Shown: positions 45,528 through 52,387 of the stretch, piece by piece
Position numbering within the stretch: the first letter of the stretch is position 1
How the letters are laid out: each line of letters starts with the position of its first letter
Assembly: GCF_000745965.1 (NCBI RefSeq)
Contig: NZ_KN050792.1
Span: 7,308 to 59,694 of the forward strand
DNA length: 52,387 nucleotides
DNA from: Edaphobacter aggregans DSM 19364
GTDB taxonomy: Bacteria; Acidobacteriota; Terriglobia; Terriglobales; Acidobacteriaceae
Direction: 5' to 3'
Notes under the pieces: model-generated
Told to the model about the DNA's origin: nothing
Databases searched by the model: none
What the model saw: only the letters and a program-made list of their open reading frames with translations
Program-made: the position numbers and the translations under genes

Positions 45528-46157
45528 TTATCGGCTCGGCCACATCCAAAGACCGGTTTCCACAAGACGTTCAAGATCGTGGCGCGAGGCACCACTCGCA
45601 GCTTGAACAGCCATGCCTTGGATGATTGCGTAGAGGCATCGTGACAAACCTGCCGGGTCGACCCCGTCCGGCAAATCTCCTTCGGCCTGCGCGCGTTGAA
45701 GTCGTGCGGTCAAAGCGGTCTCGTCGTCCAGCCTGCGGGCGACGATCTCCTTGCGGACCGACTTAGACTGCTCCGAACAGGCCACGCTGCTCATTACCTT
45801 CAGGCAACCGTGAGGGTCGGATCTGCTGGTCTGGATATCGAGCGAGCCACGCAGAAGCGCTTCGGCCACTGCTCGCGCAGTCGGCAATTCGAGGGCTGAG
45901 CGAATGAACGCCTGCTTCTCCCTCTCGTAGAGGTCCAGAGCCTTGCGAAACAATTCTTCCTTGTTGCCGAACGAGGCATACATGCTTGTTCGATTGATGC
46001 CCATCGCCTCTGTGAGATCGCTTAATGACGTACCTTCGAAACCTTTCCGCCAAAAAACCTTCAAAGCTGCGGTCAGCGCATTCTGCGCGTCGAACTGGCG
46101 TGGACGACCTCGGGAAGCCGCAGGCCTTCCATTCTTTAGATCTTCATCCATGTTCAT
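45528..46157 (-). CDS. TetR/AcrR-family transcriptional regulator
   Basis: About 209 residues from ATG 46157 (GTG 46160 just before it). HTH: ALTAALKVFWRKGFEGTSLSDLTEAMGINRTSMYASFGNKEELFRKAL. C-terminal ligand domain of the TetR_C_33-like kind (GSLDIQTSRSDPHGCLKVMSS). Probably controls the adjacent reductase gene. Confidence 0.88.
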   Translation of the reverse strand: MNMDEDLKNGRPAASRGRPRQFDAQNALTAALKVFWRKGFEGTSLSDLTEAMGINRTSMYASFGNKEELFRKALDLYEREKQAFIRSALELPTARAVAEALLRGSLDIQTSRSDPHGCLKVMSSVACSEQSKSVRKEIVARRLDDETALTARLQRAQAEGDLPDGVDPAGLSRCLYAIIQGMAVQAASGASRHDLERLVETGLWMWPSR

Positions 46158-46545
46158 CACGCTGATTTTATGCAGCTCCCCTTTGAGCGTCCATCCTCAG
46201 GCCAGGCGGGGCGGGGAGATTTCAAACTCCGTCAGAAGCCTAGAACTAGCTCCAAAAAGCAGATGGCTCTTTGTTACTGCGCACGTAATGGGGTACTGTC
46301 ACACATCCGGCCGAAAACTTCCATTTGGTCATTCCCGGGAACTGCGAAAATTTGTAAGCCTCTGATTCTAAGGGCTGCAGAAAGGGCCGCGCCCGCCGCT
46401 CTCGTATTCAATATCAGCAATTGAATCGATCGTGAGCTGCCTTAATTGCTTGATTGCCCCTCAACAAAATCAATGATTTGCAGAAGCGCCTCGCAGAAGC
46501 GCCTCTACGCTAACGGAGGTTTTCGGCTGGATGTGGCCACTACAC
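46158..46545. other. Non-coding stretch upstream of TetR gene
   Basis: No recognised gene. Contains the TetR promoter by position and the direct repeat GCAGAAGCGCCTC (46480-46505). Confidence 0.4.
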
Positions 46546-46760
46546 CTATCCCAGGTAAACGTGAAAAACGTTAGGGTCAGGCCGGGCCGAAATTGTTTTT
46601 TCGAAGACGCCTTTGTCGGAGATCAAATAAACACCACCGAAGATGTTCGCAGCTTTTTCAATCTTGGCCGAGGACTGAAAAAGTGCAAATGCAGCCGAAG
46701 GTTTCATAGGACCCCCGATATAGGCCGGGTAATAACAGCTTCTATTATTCGTGGAATGAG
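46546..46760 (-). pseudogene. YqgE/AlgH-family remnant
   Basis: The minus strand reads PAYIGGPMKPSAAFALFQSS, FGGVYLISDKGVFEKTI and VFHVYLG then TAG. Family members have a GGPV motif and a VYxGYxGWGPGQL ending; here the following codons TAG-GTG-TAG-TGG-CCA look like that ending with two nonsense mutations. N-terminus missing. Confidence 0.55.
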
Positions 46761-47026
46761 GCAACGTTTTCGCTGACGGACTGGTGCAACGTAGGCTTGG
46801 TCGCACAACGTACAAAGGCATACCAGACACCGCTCGACGTCCAGCGAGGATTCTCCGTGGGTTTCTCTTACCGTTCATTGAATTACACAACATATATTTT
46901 CAATGCAGGCTGGACCGACCCGACTGTTGTTCTTGCTTTAACTTTCAGGTTTTAACTACAGTTATTTCTGAACCGTAAGACCTGTGTCATTACAGTTCAC
47001 ATTCAACATCTGCTGGTCTGCCTTTA

Positions 47027-47165
47027 TGCGCATTGTTGCTTTCGAAGGAGGTCGAGAATGGCCTCCCTTTGAAAGTAGCCAGTCGTAGCGCGCATGTTTG
47101 ACCAGCCGTCCTCCGGTCTTCACCAGCCGTTGCTGCAGACTCGTCAACGACCAGTTCTCGATTCA
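47027..47165 (-). pseudogene. IS1380-family transposase C-terminal remnant
   Basis: Reads IENWSLTSLQQRLVKTGGRL and VKHARYDWLL, the conserved C-terminal tail of IS1380 transposases. The rest is absent. Confidence 0.65.
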
Positions 47166-47392
47166 GCGCGAGCGCAACGGAAGAGGTTCTCTCGCGTGGG
47201 TCACACACGCGAGCGTTCACAATCAGCGCGCGACCTGTACCTCGATCCAAACCCCATCCCCGAATTCGGCCTTCGTTCCCTGATTGTGGTTGTAGTCACT
47301 AACAAGTTGTTTCTCCTACTATTCTACTCATGTTTATGAGAGCCAGTGCTTGTTAGGCAGAGCGGTTATCAACACTTATCACTAAATGCGTT

Positions 47393-48274
47393 TCATCGGT
47401 GAGCGCTGAAGTGGCCGCTATTCGCCATATTTTGGTGGCACACCAAGCAGGACTCCCGCCCAGAACCAGGTAAAGATGAGACAAGAGCATACGTGAGTCC
47501 GTGAATGCTCCAAGTAATGACATTGAAGCTTGCTTTTTTGCTGTAATGAAATACGATCCCGCCGGAAGGGACCTCCTCCCCTCCAGCAGCCACCGCAGAT
47601 CTATTCGAAGATACGAGAAGACTGATCTTTTGTTGCTGCACCTGATAAGCAACCAAGGCAGCGTACTCACCTTTGTAGTTCACCAGACGCCCACCCACTA
47701 GTCGGTAGACTTGCTCATGTCCCGATTCCTCTGCGGAATTGGGAAGACGAAAATTGAGAGGCACTTTACCGGCAAACCATGCGGTGACTACGCCAGGCGA
47801 TTCGGACTGGACCTCAAGGGGGAGACTGCCGCTCAGAAAACTGCGGTGAGCCGCAATCGCGGTTTCGATGTAGCTATTTGCACGCGACTGCCGCAGAATT
47901 CCCGGCGCAACGAGAAGCCCTACAGCAACCAGAAGAATTGCTGCGATTAGCGCCGGCCAAGAGGGACGTGTAGCAGATTGCAATGGTCGTGTTAAAACCT
48001 TTGCGATACGCTTTCGGAGGCGGACAGGCGCATGTGTCGCGGCCGAGGGAAACAGCTGTGCCGCTCGTATGACTCGCTTGCGCAGAGCATCCGGAGCTGA
48101 GTACAACGGCCGTGATCGATGCAGGAGACCTGATAACTCCTCTTCCGCCTCAAGCTCCAGCCGGCAGGCGGAGCATTCTTCTACATGAGCGTGAAATTCT
48201 TCAAGATCCTGACCAGTTAATTCCTTGTCAAGATAAAGCTGGATGTTCGCGCCGTAGTCGTTGCAACCCTTCAT
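47393..48274 (-). CDS. Transmembrane zinc-finger anti-sigma factor
   Basis: 293 residues from ATG 48274, overlapping the sigma stop by ATGA; the longer frame is shadow. ZAS/zf-HC2 domain: Cys4 and HVEECSAC (His30, Cys34, Cys37) with LDKELTGQDLEEF. A membrane helix lies at about residues 130-150 (PALIAAILLVAVGLLVAPGIL), followed by a periplasmic domain. It would hold the adjacent ECF sigma factor inactive at the membrane. A late SCLVCHQN segment in the periplasmic end is unusual and could be redox or metal sensitive. Confidence 0.85.
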   Translation of the reverse strand: MKGCNDYGANIQLYLDKELTGQDLEEFHAHVEECSACRLELEAEEELSGLLHRSRPLYSAPDALRKRVIRAAQLFPSAATHAPVRLRKRIAKVLTRPLQSATRPSWPALIAAILLVAVGLLVAPGILRQSRANSYIETAIAAHRSFLSGSLPLEVQSESPGVVTAWFAGKVPLNFRLPNSAEESGHEQVYRLVGGRLVNYKGEYAALVAYQVQQQKISLLVSSNRSAVAAGGEEVPSGGIVFHYSKKASFNVITWSIHGLTYALVSSLPGSGRESCLVCHQNMANSGHFSAHR

Positions 48275-48837
48275 TGTGAACCTCTCACCGACGACGAATT
48301 CGACTCCTTCAACGTTGCTGACAGCGACGCACGAAGTTTTGCGCGTGCTCTCCACAAACGTGACATCACGGTTCCGGCAGGACAGTCCAAGATACTTGCA
48401 ATCTCCTGATACGAGAGCTCTTCATAGTCTCGCAGCAAGATAATCTCGCGAAATTGCATTGGCAGTTCCTGAATCGCCGCCTGCACCTGCTGTGTCTCCA
48501 TCTTGCTCACGTAAAGATCATGTGAGTTTTTGGATGGCTCTGCAATACTGTTGGAAACACCGTCACCAATCTCGATCTCAATCATTTGAGGACCATTGCG
48601 CAACTTTCTCAGTTGGTTGAACCATATATTCCTCAGGATCGTGAAGAGCCAGCCCTTCATGTTGCTGCCCGCTCGCAGCTTCCCCATCGCCTGCAACGCA
48701 CGAACAAAGGTTTCCTGTACCAAGTCCTCTGCATCTGCATGATTGCGGGTCAAGACCAGCGCGTAGCTGTACAATCCGTCGAGATACTCGATGCCCATCG
48801 AGTCGGCCTGGCTTACTCCGTCGTGATTCCATGACAT
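48271..48837 (-). CDS. ECF-type RNA polymerase sigma factor, copy 3
   Basis: 188 residues. Region 2 YSYALVLTRNHADAEDLVQETFVRAL and NMKGWLFTILRNIWFNQL; region 4 LPMQFREIILLRDYEELSYQEIASILDCPAGTVMSRLWRARAKL. Begins MSWNHDG like the paralogue at 37346. Co-translated with its anti-sigma factor. Lies downstream of the SDR and thioesterase genes on the same strand. Confidence 0.92.
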   Translation of the reverse strand: MSWNHDGVSQADSMGIEYLDGLYSYALVLTRNHADAEDLVQETFVRALQAMGKLRAGSNMKGWLFTILRNIWFNQLRKLRNGPQMIEIEIGDGVSNSIAEPSKNSHDLYVSKMETQQVQAAIQELPMQFREIILLRDYEELSYQEIASILDCPAGTVMSRLWRARAKLRASLSATLKESNSSSVRGSQ

Positions 48838-48877
48838 ATTTGTTCACTCTTTACTGAACACAACACCGTGGGAGATA

Positions 48878-49039
48878 TTTGCGGTAAGTCCCCTTCATTG
48901 CTCCATCTTCAGCACGAGGCACGATGTGGTTCCGGTGGCGTAGACCTTCCCATCCGGGCCAACGATGCGACCCTCGGCGGTTACAGTTCGGTTTCCTGCG
49001 TGGGTTACATGTGCCTCCGTGCGTAATCGAGATACTGCC
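48878..49039 (-). repeat. 162-bp segment duplicated at 21197-21358
   Basis: The thioesterase 3' end plus about 17 bases after its stop. The duplicate ends at the same points on both sides, so it is a copied block. Confidence 0.85.
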
Positions 49040-49394
49040 TCGGTTACGGCGCGCACGAACCGAACATGCAAATCGAGGGTGGTGAAGCCGCGACCTGCGG
49101 GCAGCACGCTTTGGGCCGCGTACCGAGCGCTGAGTCGAGTAGCGCGGAGAGCCATCCTCCATGCACGGTTGCGAGCTGATTGTATTGCCACTCGGCCGGC
49201 GAACCCTCAAGGACCGCGCGGCCCTCGGCCGCCTCAACAAGCGAGATGCCCAACGTGGCGATGATCGGTGGAGTCGGTAGCTTACCCTCCAAAGTAAGCT
49301 GCACCGTCTCAAGGCCGCTCGTCGTTCCAACTACGGCGGGGCGTACACGTTGATACTCGTAAGCACGGGTGACGACATCAAGAAGTTCATCCAC
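48895..49394 (-). pseudogene. PaaI-like hotdog thioesterase, one frameshift
   Basis: From ATG 49394: LLDVVTRAYEYQRVRPAVVG, EGSPAEWQYNQLATVHGGWLSALLDSALG (HGG motif of PaaI hotdog thioesterases). Shift near 49120; the other frame continues GFTTLDLHVRFVRAVTEAV and RIVGPDGKVYATGTTSCLVL to stop at 48895. About 165 residues joined. Hydrolyses acyl-CoA esters in the family. Confidence 0.82.
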
Positions 49395-49527
49395 GTTTAC
49401 TCTCCTATGTTCTGTCTAACGCCATCTCCAACCGCCCGTCCTAAGGAAACTGTTCTCGGTCTCCTCTCGCGCGAGTCCGGCGTCGAACAGTGCCAGGTAA
49501 CTCCGATCAGGCAGGCTCTTTGAATTT

Positions 49528-50277
49528 CTAGCGCATGCCGCCTGAAGCGAGGAGGATCTCGCCTGTGATCCAGCGCGACGCTTCAGAAGATAGGAAAACT
49601 GCAACCGGCGCTATATCTTCGGGCTGCCCGAATCGACCTAGTGGTGTCTGCGAGATGAGGTGCTTCTCAAAATCGCTGCCGATCACGCCGAGCGCATGAG
49701 CACCCTCGGTCTCCGTGCCGCCCGGATTGATCGAGTTTACGCGGATCTTCTTAGGCCCGAGCTCCTTCGCCAAAACCTGGGTGATTATGTCGATTGAACC
49801 CTTCGTTGACAAATACAGAACCATCGCTGGACCAGGATTATGCGTGCCCGCGGTTCCAATGTTGATAATGCTGCCGCCCTTCTCTCCAAACAATTTCACT
49901 GCTTCCTGCGTCGCCAGTAGCGTTCCTAATACATTCGTGTTGTACTGGCGGTGAAACTCCGTCTCCCTGACCGACTCCAACCGACCGAACGAATACACAC
50001 CGGCGTTGTTGACCAGCACATCCAGTCCGCCGAACTCGCGCACTACCTCCGCAAAGAGTCGTTTCACATCGCCGCTCTTCGAGACGTCCCCTTGCGCCGC
50101 AAACGCCTTGCCGCCCTGTTCTGCAATCACCGACACAACCCGGTTTGCGTCCTCTTTGCTGGAGCCATAGTTCACCACGACGGAGGCGCCTGCTGCCGCC
50201 AATCCCTTTGCTATTCCTGCGCCTATACCCTTTGAAGCTCCCGTGACGAGTGCAACCTTACCGTCTAAAACGCCCAT
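49528..50277 (-). CDS. SDR-family oxidoreductase (FabG-like)
   Basis: 249 residues. NADP-binding TGASKGIGAGIAKGL, NNAGVY, catalytic YLSTK (Tyr-x3-Lys), NSINPGGTETEGAH and C-terminal WITGEILLASGG. The catalytic serine region reads NIGTAGTHN, so the Ser of the NxxS position looks replaced. Classical 3-oxoacyl reductase fold; substrate unknown. Divergent from the HxlR regulator, which probably controls it. Confidence 0.9.
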   Translation of the reverse strand: MGVLDGKVALVTGASKGIGAGIAKGLAAAGASVVVNYGSSKEDANRVVSVIAEQGGKAFAAQGDVSKSGDVKRLFAEVVREFGGLDVLVNNAGVYSFGRLESVRETEFHRQYNTNVLGTLLATQEAVKLFGEKGGSIINIGTAGTHNPGPAMVLYLSTKGSIDIITQVLAKELGPKKIRVNSINPGGTETEGAHALGVIGSDFEKHLISQTPLGRFGQPEDIAPVAVFLSSEASRWITGEILLASGGMR

Positions 50278-50394
50278 TTTCTTTCCTCATCGTTTCCACG
50301 CGTCATGCTCTGACCACTCCATAATGGTATCTGCACAATACCTAGTGTCAATTACGCACCTGAACTACACTAAGGAGAACCGAGGTAACTGGCC
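50278..50394. promoter_or_regulatory. Divergent control region, SDR / HxlR
   Basis: 117 bp between opposite start codons. HxlR proteins usually bind such shared regions. GAGG before ATG 50395 is a plausible ribosome site. No operator assigned. Confidence 0.5.
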
Positions 50395-50802
50395 ATGGGT
50401 AAAGCAATCGAGATGAGTGTTCGACTAGACCGTGTGCTTGTGGACCAGATCGCCGGACGCTGGCATCTTCTGATCCTCTGCGCACTTTGCGATCACGAAG
50501 GCAAGGCGCGATTCAATGCTTTGAAGCGCTCCGTTCCCGGCATCTCCCAGAAGACTCTTACGCAGTGTCTGCGCCAGCTTGAGCGCAGCGGCCTTGTCGC
50601 ACGACGGGTCCTTACCGATTCTCCTCTCGGCGTCGAATACTCCTTTACGCCGTTAGGGGATACGCTCGAAGCTCCGGTCACGGCCTTGTACAACTGGACC
50701 CGCCAATACTCTGCTGCCGTGCGAACCGCGCAAGAGACCTATGACGCTGATCGACGTCGTAAAGAGACCAGATTAGCTAAGAGACTGCTGCAAGATCGCT
50801 GA
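50395..50802 (+). CDS. HxlR-family transcriptional regulator
   Basis: 135 residues. Winged HTH with IAGRWHLLILCALCDHEGKARFNALKRSVPGISQKTLTQCLRQLERSGLVARRV and YSFTPLGDTLEAPVTALYNW. The Cys residues at LILCALCD could be redox active, as in aldehyde-sensing HxlR. Divergent from the SDR gene. Confidence 0.9.
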   Translation: MGKAIEMSVRLDRVLVDQIAGRWHLLILCALCDHEGKARFNALKRSVPGISQKTLTQCLRQLERSGLVARRVLTDSPLGVEYSFTPLGDTLEAPVTALYNWTRQYSAAVRTAQETYDADRRRKETRLAKRLLQDR

Positions 50803-50904
50803 CTCGCAGTGGCTCGGAATCTAGCTCCCGAGTGACGTTCAAACCTGATCTAACAGGTCTGGCGCTGCGCTGATCATTGATCGGTGGTTTGGAGGCCACG
50901 GATC

Positions 50905-51378
50905 ATGAAGCAGAAGCCCAGCTCGCGAAGAAAGCGCAGCAGCACCAAGTCCGTCCTTCGTCTGCCGGACCTGGAACACGCCAAGGCCGCGGTGTTGAAC
51001 AGCCTTAACTCCACGGACGCAAAGAGGGGCTATCGTCACGCCATCGATGAGTTCGTTGATTGGTATTGCTCGGAACCGCGATTGGCGTTCAACAGCATAG
51101 TTGTCTTGCGCGACCGCTCTCATCTCGAATCTCGTCAACTCGCACCAGGCACCGTCAATCTCCGTCTGGGCGCCGTGCGTCGGCTCGCATACGAAGCGGC
51201 TGACTGCGGCCTTCTCAGCGCCGATTTGGGGGGGGTGAAGAAGTTAGGTATGCGCCTCGGGAACTGATTAACGGCAGAGCAAGGTCACGCGCTTTGGCAA
51301 GCACCCGGTTGTCAGCGTCTGAAAGGAAAGCGTGACCGAGCGTTGCTCGCTGTGCTCCTCGCGTGTGGATCTCTCCCA
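50905..51378 (+). pseudogene. Tyrosine integrase N-terminal remnant with internal stop
   Basis: From ATG 50905: STDAKRGYRHAIDEFVDWYC, ALRDRSHLE-like VVLRDRSHLESRQLAPGT, VNLRLGAVRRLAYEAADCGL, then TGA at 51265 in place of an expected Trp; in the same frame LTAEQGHALWQAPGCQRL and RDRALLAVLLACG follow. Homology ends at about 51370, before the catalytic Arg region. Distinct from the RIT recombinases. Confidence 0.75.
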
Positions 51379-51404
51379 TCGTGGCGCCGGGCTTCCACCT
51401 GCTC

Positions 51405-51545
51405 CAGTTTGCGGGACGAGTAGACAAACTGAACGGTATTAATTCGCTTAAGCTCGGCAATGACTTTGCTCCCGGTACGCCCTGTCGCTCCTAAAATCAG
51501 ACCCGTGGTTTGCTTTGGTTCTGTTTCTCAATCGGCATGCTGGTA
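51405..51545 (-). pseudogene. NmrA-like NAD(P)-binding protein N-terminal remnant
   Basis: The minus strand reads GLILGATGRTGSKVIAELKR and VQFVYSSRKLEQV, a Rossmann start with GATGRTG, with a frameshift between it and the probable ATG near 51541. It adjoins the truncated integrase. Confidence 0.5.
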
Positions 51546-51620
51546 TTCTCCTCTCGTGATTGAATCCGTGTCAGCGCCGCCTCGATAGCTTCATGCAGCT
51601 TCGCCCACAACATTCGAAGC

Positions 51621-52003
51621 CTAGTTCAAGGCTATTCGAGTGGCGGTGCGATGGACCGTTTTGCACATGCCCCACTTATGCCCAGTGATATCGAAGGATA
51701 TGGTGTCGCCGCTCAGCCGGCCCGTCACATTGATAGGATGGGTGTTGCGGCTGAACGAGAAGGTCAGTGTTTCGCCTACGACCTTGCCATTCTCGATCTC
51801 GGATGGATCGCCCTGAGCTGGTTGCCACGTGCCCGAGACAGAATCCCCTGACTGGCTCAACTTTAAGATTGTTACTCCGGGGTCCTTATCACTTTTTACC
51901 TTCCAAGTTCCGGTGAGGTTCACCCTTTGGCATGGACTTCCGGCGAGACCGGAAACGCCATGAACACGCCGCACAATGCCGCAATCATTAAACGTTTCTT
52001 CAT
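51621..52003 (-). pseudogene. Small secreted protein, one frameshift after the signal peptide
   Basis: ATG 52003 with AGGAGA upstream encodes a signal peptide (KKRLMIAALCGVFMAFPVSPEVHA) ending at KG-stop. The mature part NLTGTWKVKSDKDPGVTILKL, SGTWQPAQGDPSEIENGKVV, TGRLSGDTISFDITGHKWGM is in another frame. The shift lies in GCCAAAGGG near 51930. Lipocalin-like small exported proteins with repeated GTW look similar; function unknown. Confidence 0.6.
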
Positions 52004-52145
52004 TGCGCTTCTCCTTGATGAATGTTATTGGCTTGTAGAGTTCTGCTCCGTTAGGAAAGGTTTAGAGCAGTTCCAAGGTAGTTATACCCAGGGAGTAGTG
52101 TCGTAGGGCAGAGTGGTATTGGCGAGTTTTCTGCGACACGAGACG

Positions 52146-52387
52146 ATGGGGCGAGCGTTTTCCGACGATTTGCGCTGCCGGATTCTAGAGGCGTATGCGC
52201 GGGGTGGGGTGTCGCTGCGACTGCTGGCCGAGCGCTACGCGGTGAGCTTCGAGTATGTGCGGAAGATTCGCAAACAGCAACTACGGAGCGGGCGGCTGGA
52301 GCGAGTGCGTCAACGGCGGCATGGACCCGAGCGGCGGGTGACTGCGGAAGTTGCAGGTCGCATCCGCGACGAGGTCGCACGGCGGCC
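52146..52387 (+). CDS. IS630-family transposase N-terminus (runs off right edge)
   Basis: 80 codons from ATG 52146: AFSDDLRCRILEAYARGGVS, LRLLAERYAVSFEYVRKIRK and a basic linker, the HTH part of IS630 transposases. The rest continues outside the window. The sequence upstream (about 52080-52140) probably holds the element end. Confidence 0.8.
   Translation, partial: MGRAFSDDLRCRILEAYARGGVSLRLLAERYAVSFEYVRKIRKQQLRSGRLERVRQRRHGPERRVTAEVAGRIRDEVARR

Overview
The window looks like a decaying, mobile-element-rich accessory region of a GC-moderate soil bacterium, most likely Acidobacteriota (Terriglobales type). This is an inference from family content: an Oar/Cna-B type TonB receptor remnant, a TIGR03118-like secreted protein, and IS5/IS21/IS110/IS630/IS1182/IS1380 pieces. 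No rRNA or tRNA gene was seen. Intact genes are interleaved with many fragments and single-frameshift genes. Either the region is degenerating or the assembly carries indel errors; point losses such as a peptide deformylase with EGRLS instead of EGCLS favour real decay.

Layout. 1-6.4 kb: an IS630 transposase fragment abuts the ATP-ligase domain of a ligD-like NHEJ ligase. That gene is split at a TGGCTG hexamer by a 4-kb RIT element (three overlapping tyrosine recombinase genes plus a divergent VOC/glyoxalase passenger). The 3' end of ligD is followed by small co-directional genes and an SRAP (YedK/HMCES-like) gene. 6.6-9.1 kb: a membrane-anchored unknown and a cytosolic BtuF-like protein. 9.9-16 kb: a CynR-like LysR regulator divergent from a complete ytcA-mdtNOP-like tripartite efflux operon. 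Its first gene begins with about 27 codons of a CynT carbonic anhydrase, so the efflux operon appears to have captured the cyn promoter and regulator. 16-21.5 kb: an NTF2-like protein, transposase remnants, an orphan QatD-like TatD nuclease, and a TonB receptor broken by a truncated IS21, followed by fused scraps of NRAMP and thioesterase genes. 21.8-26.1 kb: frameshifted GNAT, styrene/indole monooxygenase-like FAD enzyme, TIGR03118 protein, DUF1016 nuclease scrap.

26.4-44.2 kb is bracketed by two inverted 899-bp IS5 copies. It contains a resolvase scrap, a second tyrosine-recombinase element, a 412-bp non-coding TGT...ACA element with eight 19-bp repeats, a condensation-domain protein, arginase, quinone oxidoreductase, an ECF sigma factor and AraC/SnoaL genes, plus pseudogenes of sigma factor, UvrD-like helicase, GMC oxidoreductase, deformylase and aldehyde dehydrogenase. 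44.2-52.4 kb: frameshifted ketopantoate reductase-like gene, TetR, AlgH/YqgE and IS1380 remnants, an SDR / thioesterase / ECF sigma / anti-sigma series, HxlR regulator, broken integrase, a frameshifted secreted protein, and a new IS630 start at the right edge.

Most notable: (i) the cynT'-efflux fusion, (ii) the clean RIT insertion in ligD, (iii) the miniature Tn7/Tn5053-like element with arrayed binding sites, (iv) repeated NRAMP/thioesterase/sigma-factor fragments scattered over 28 kb.
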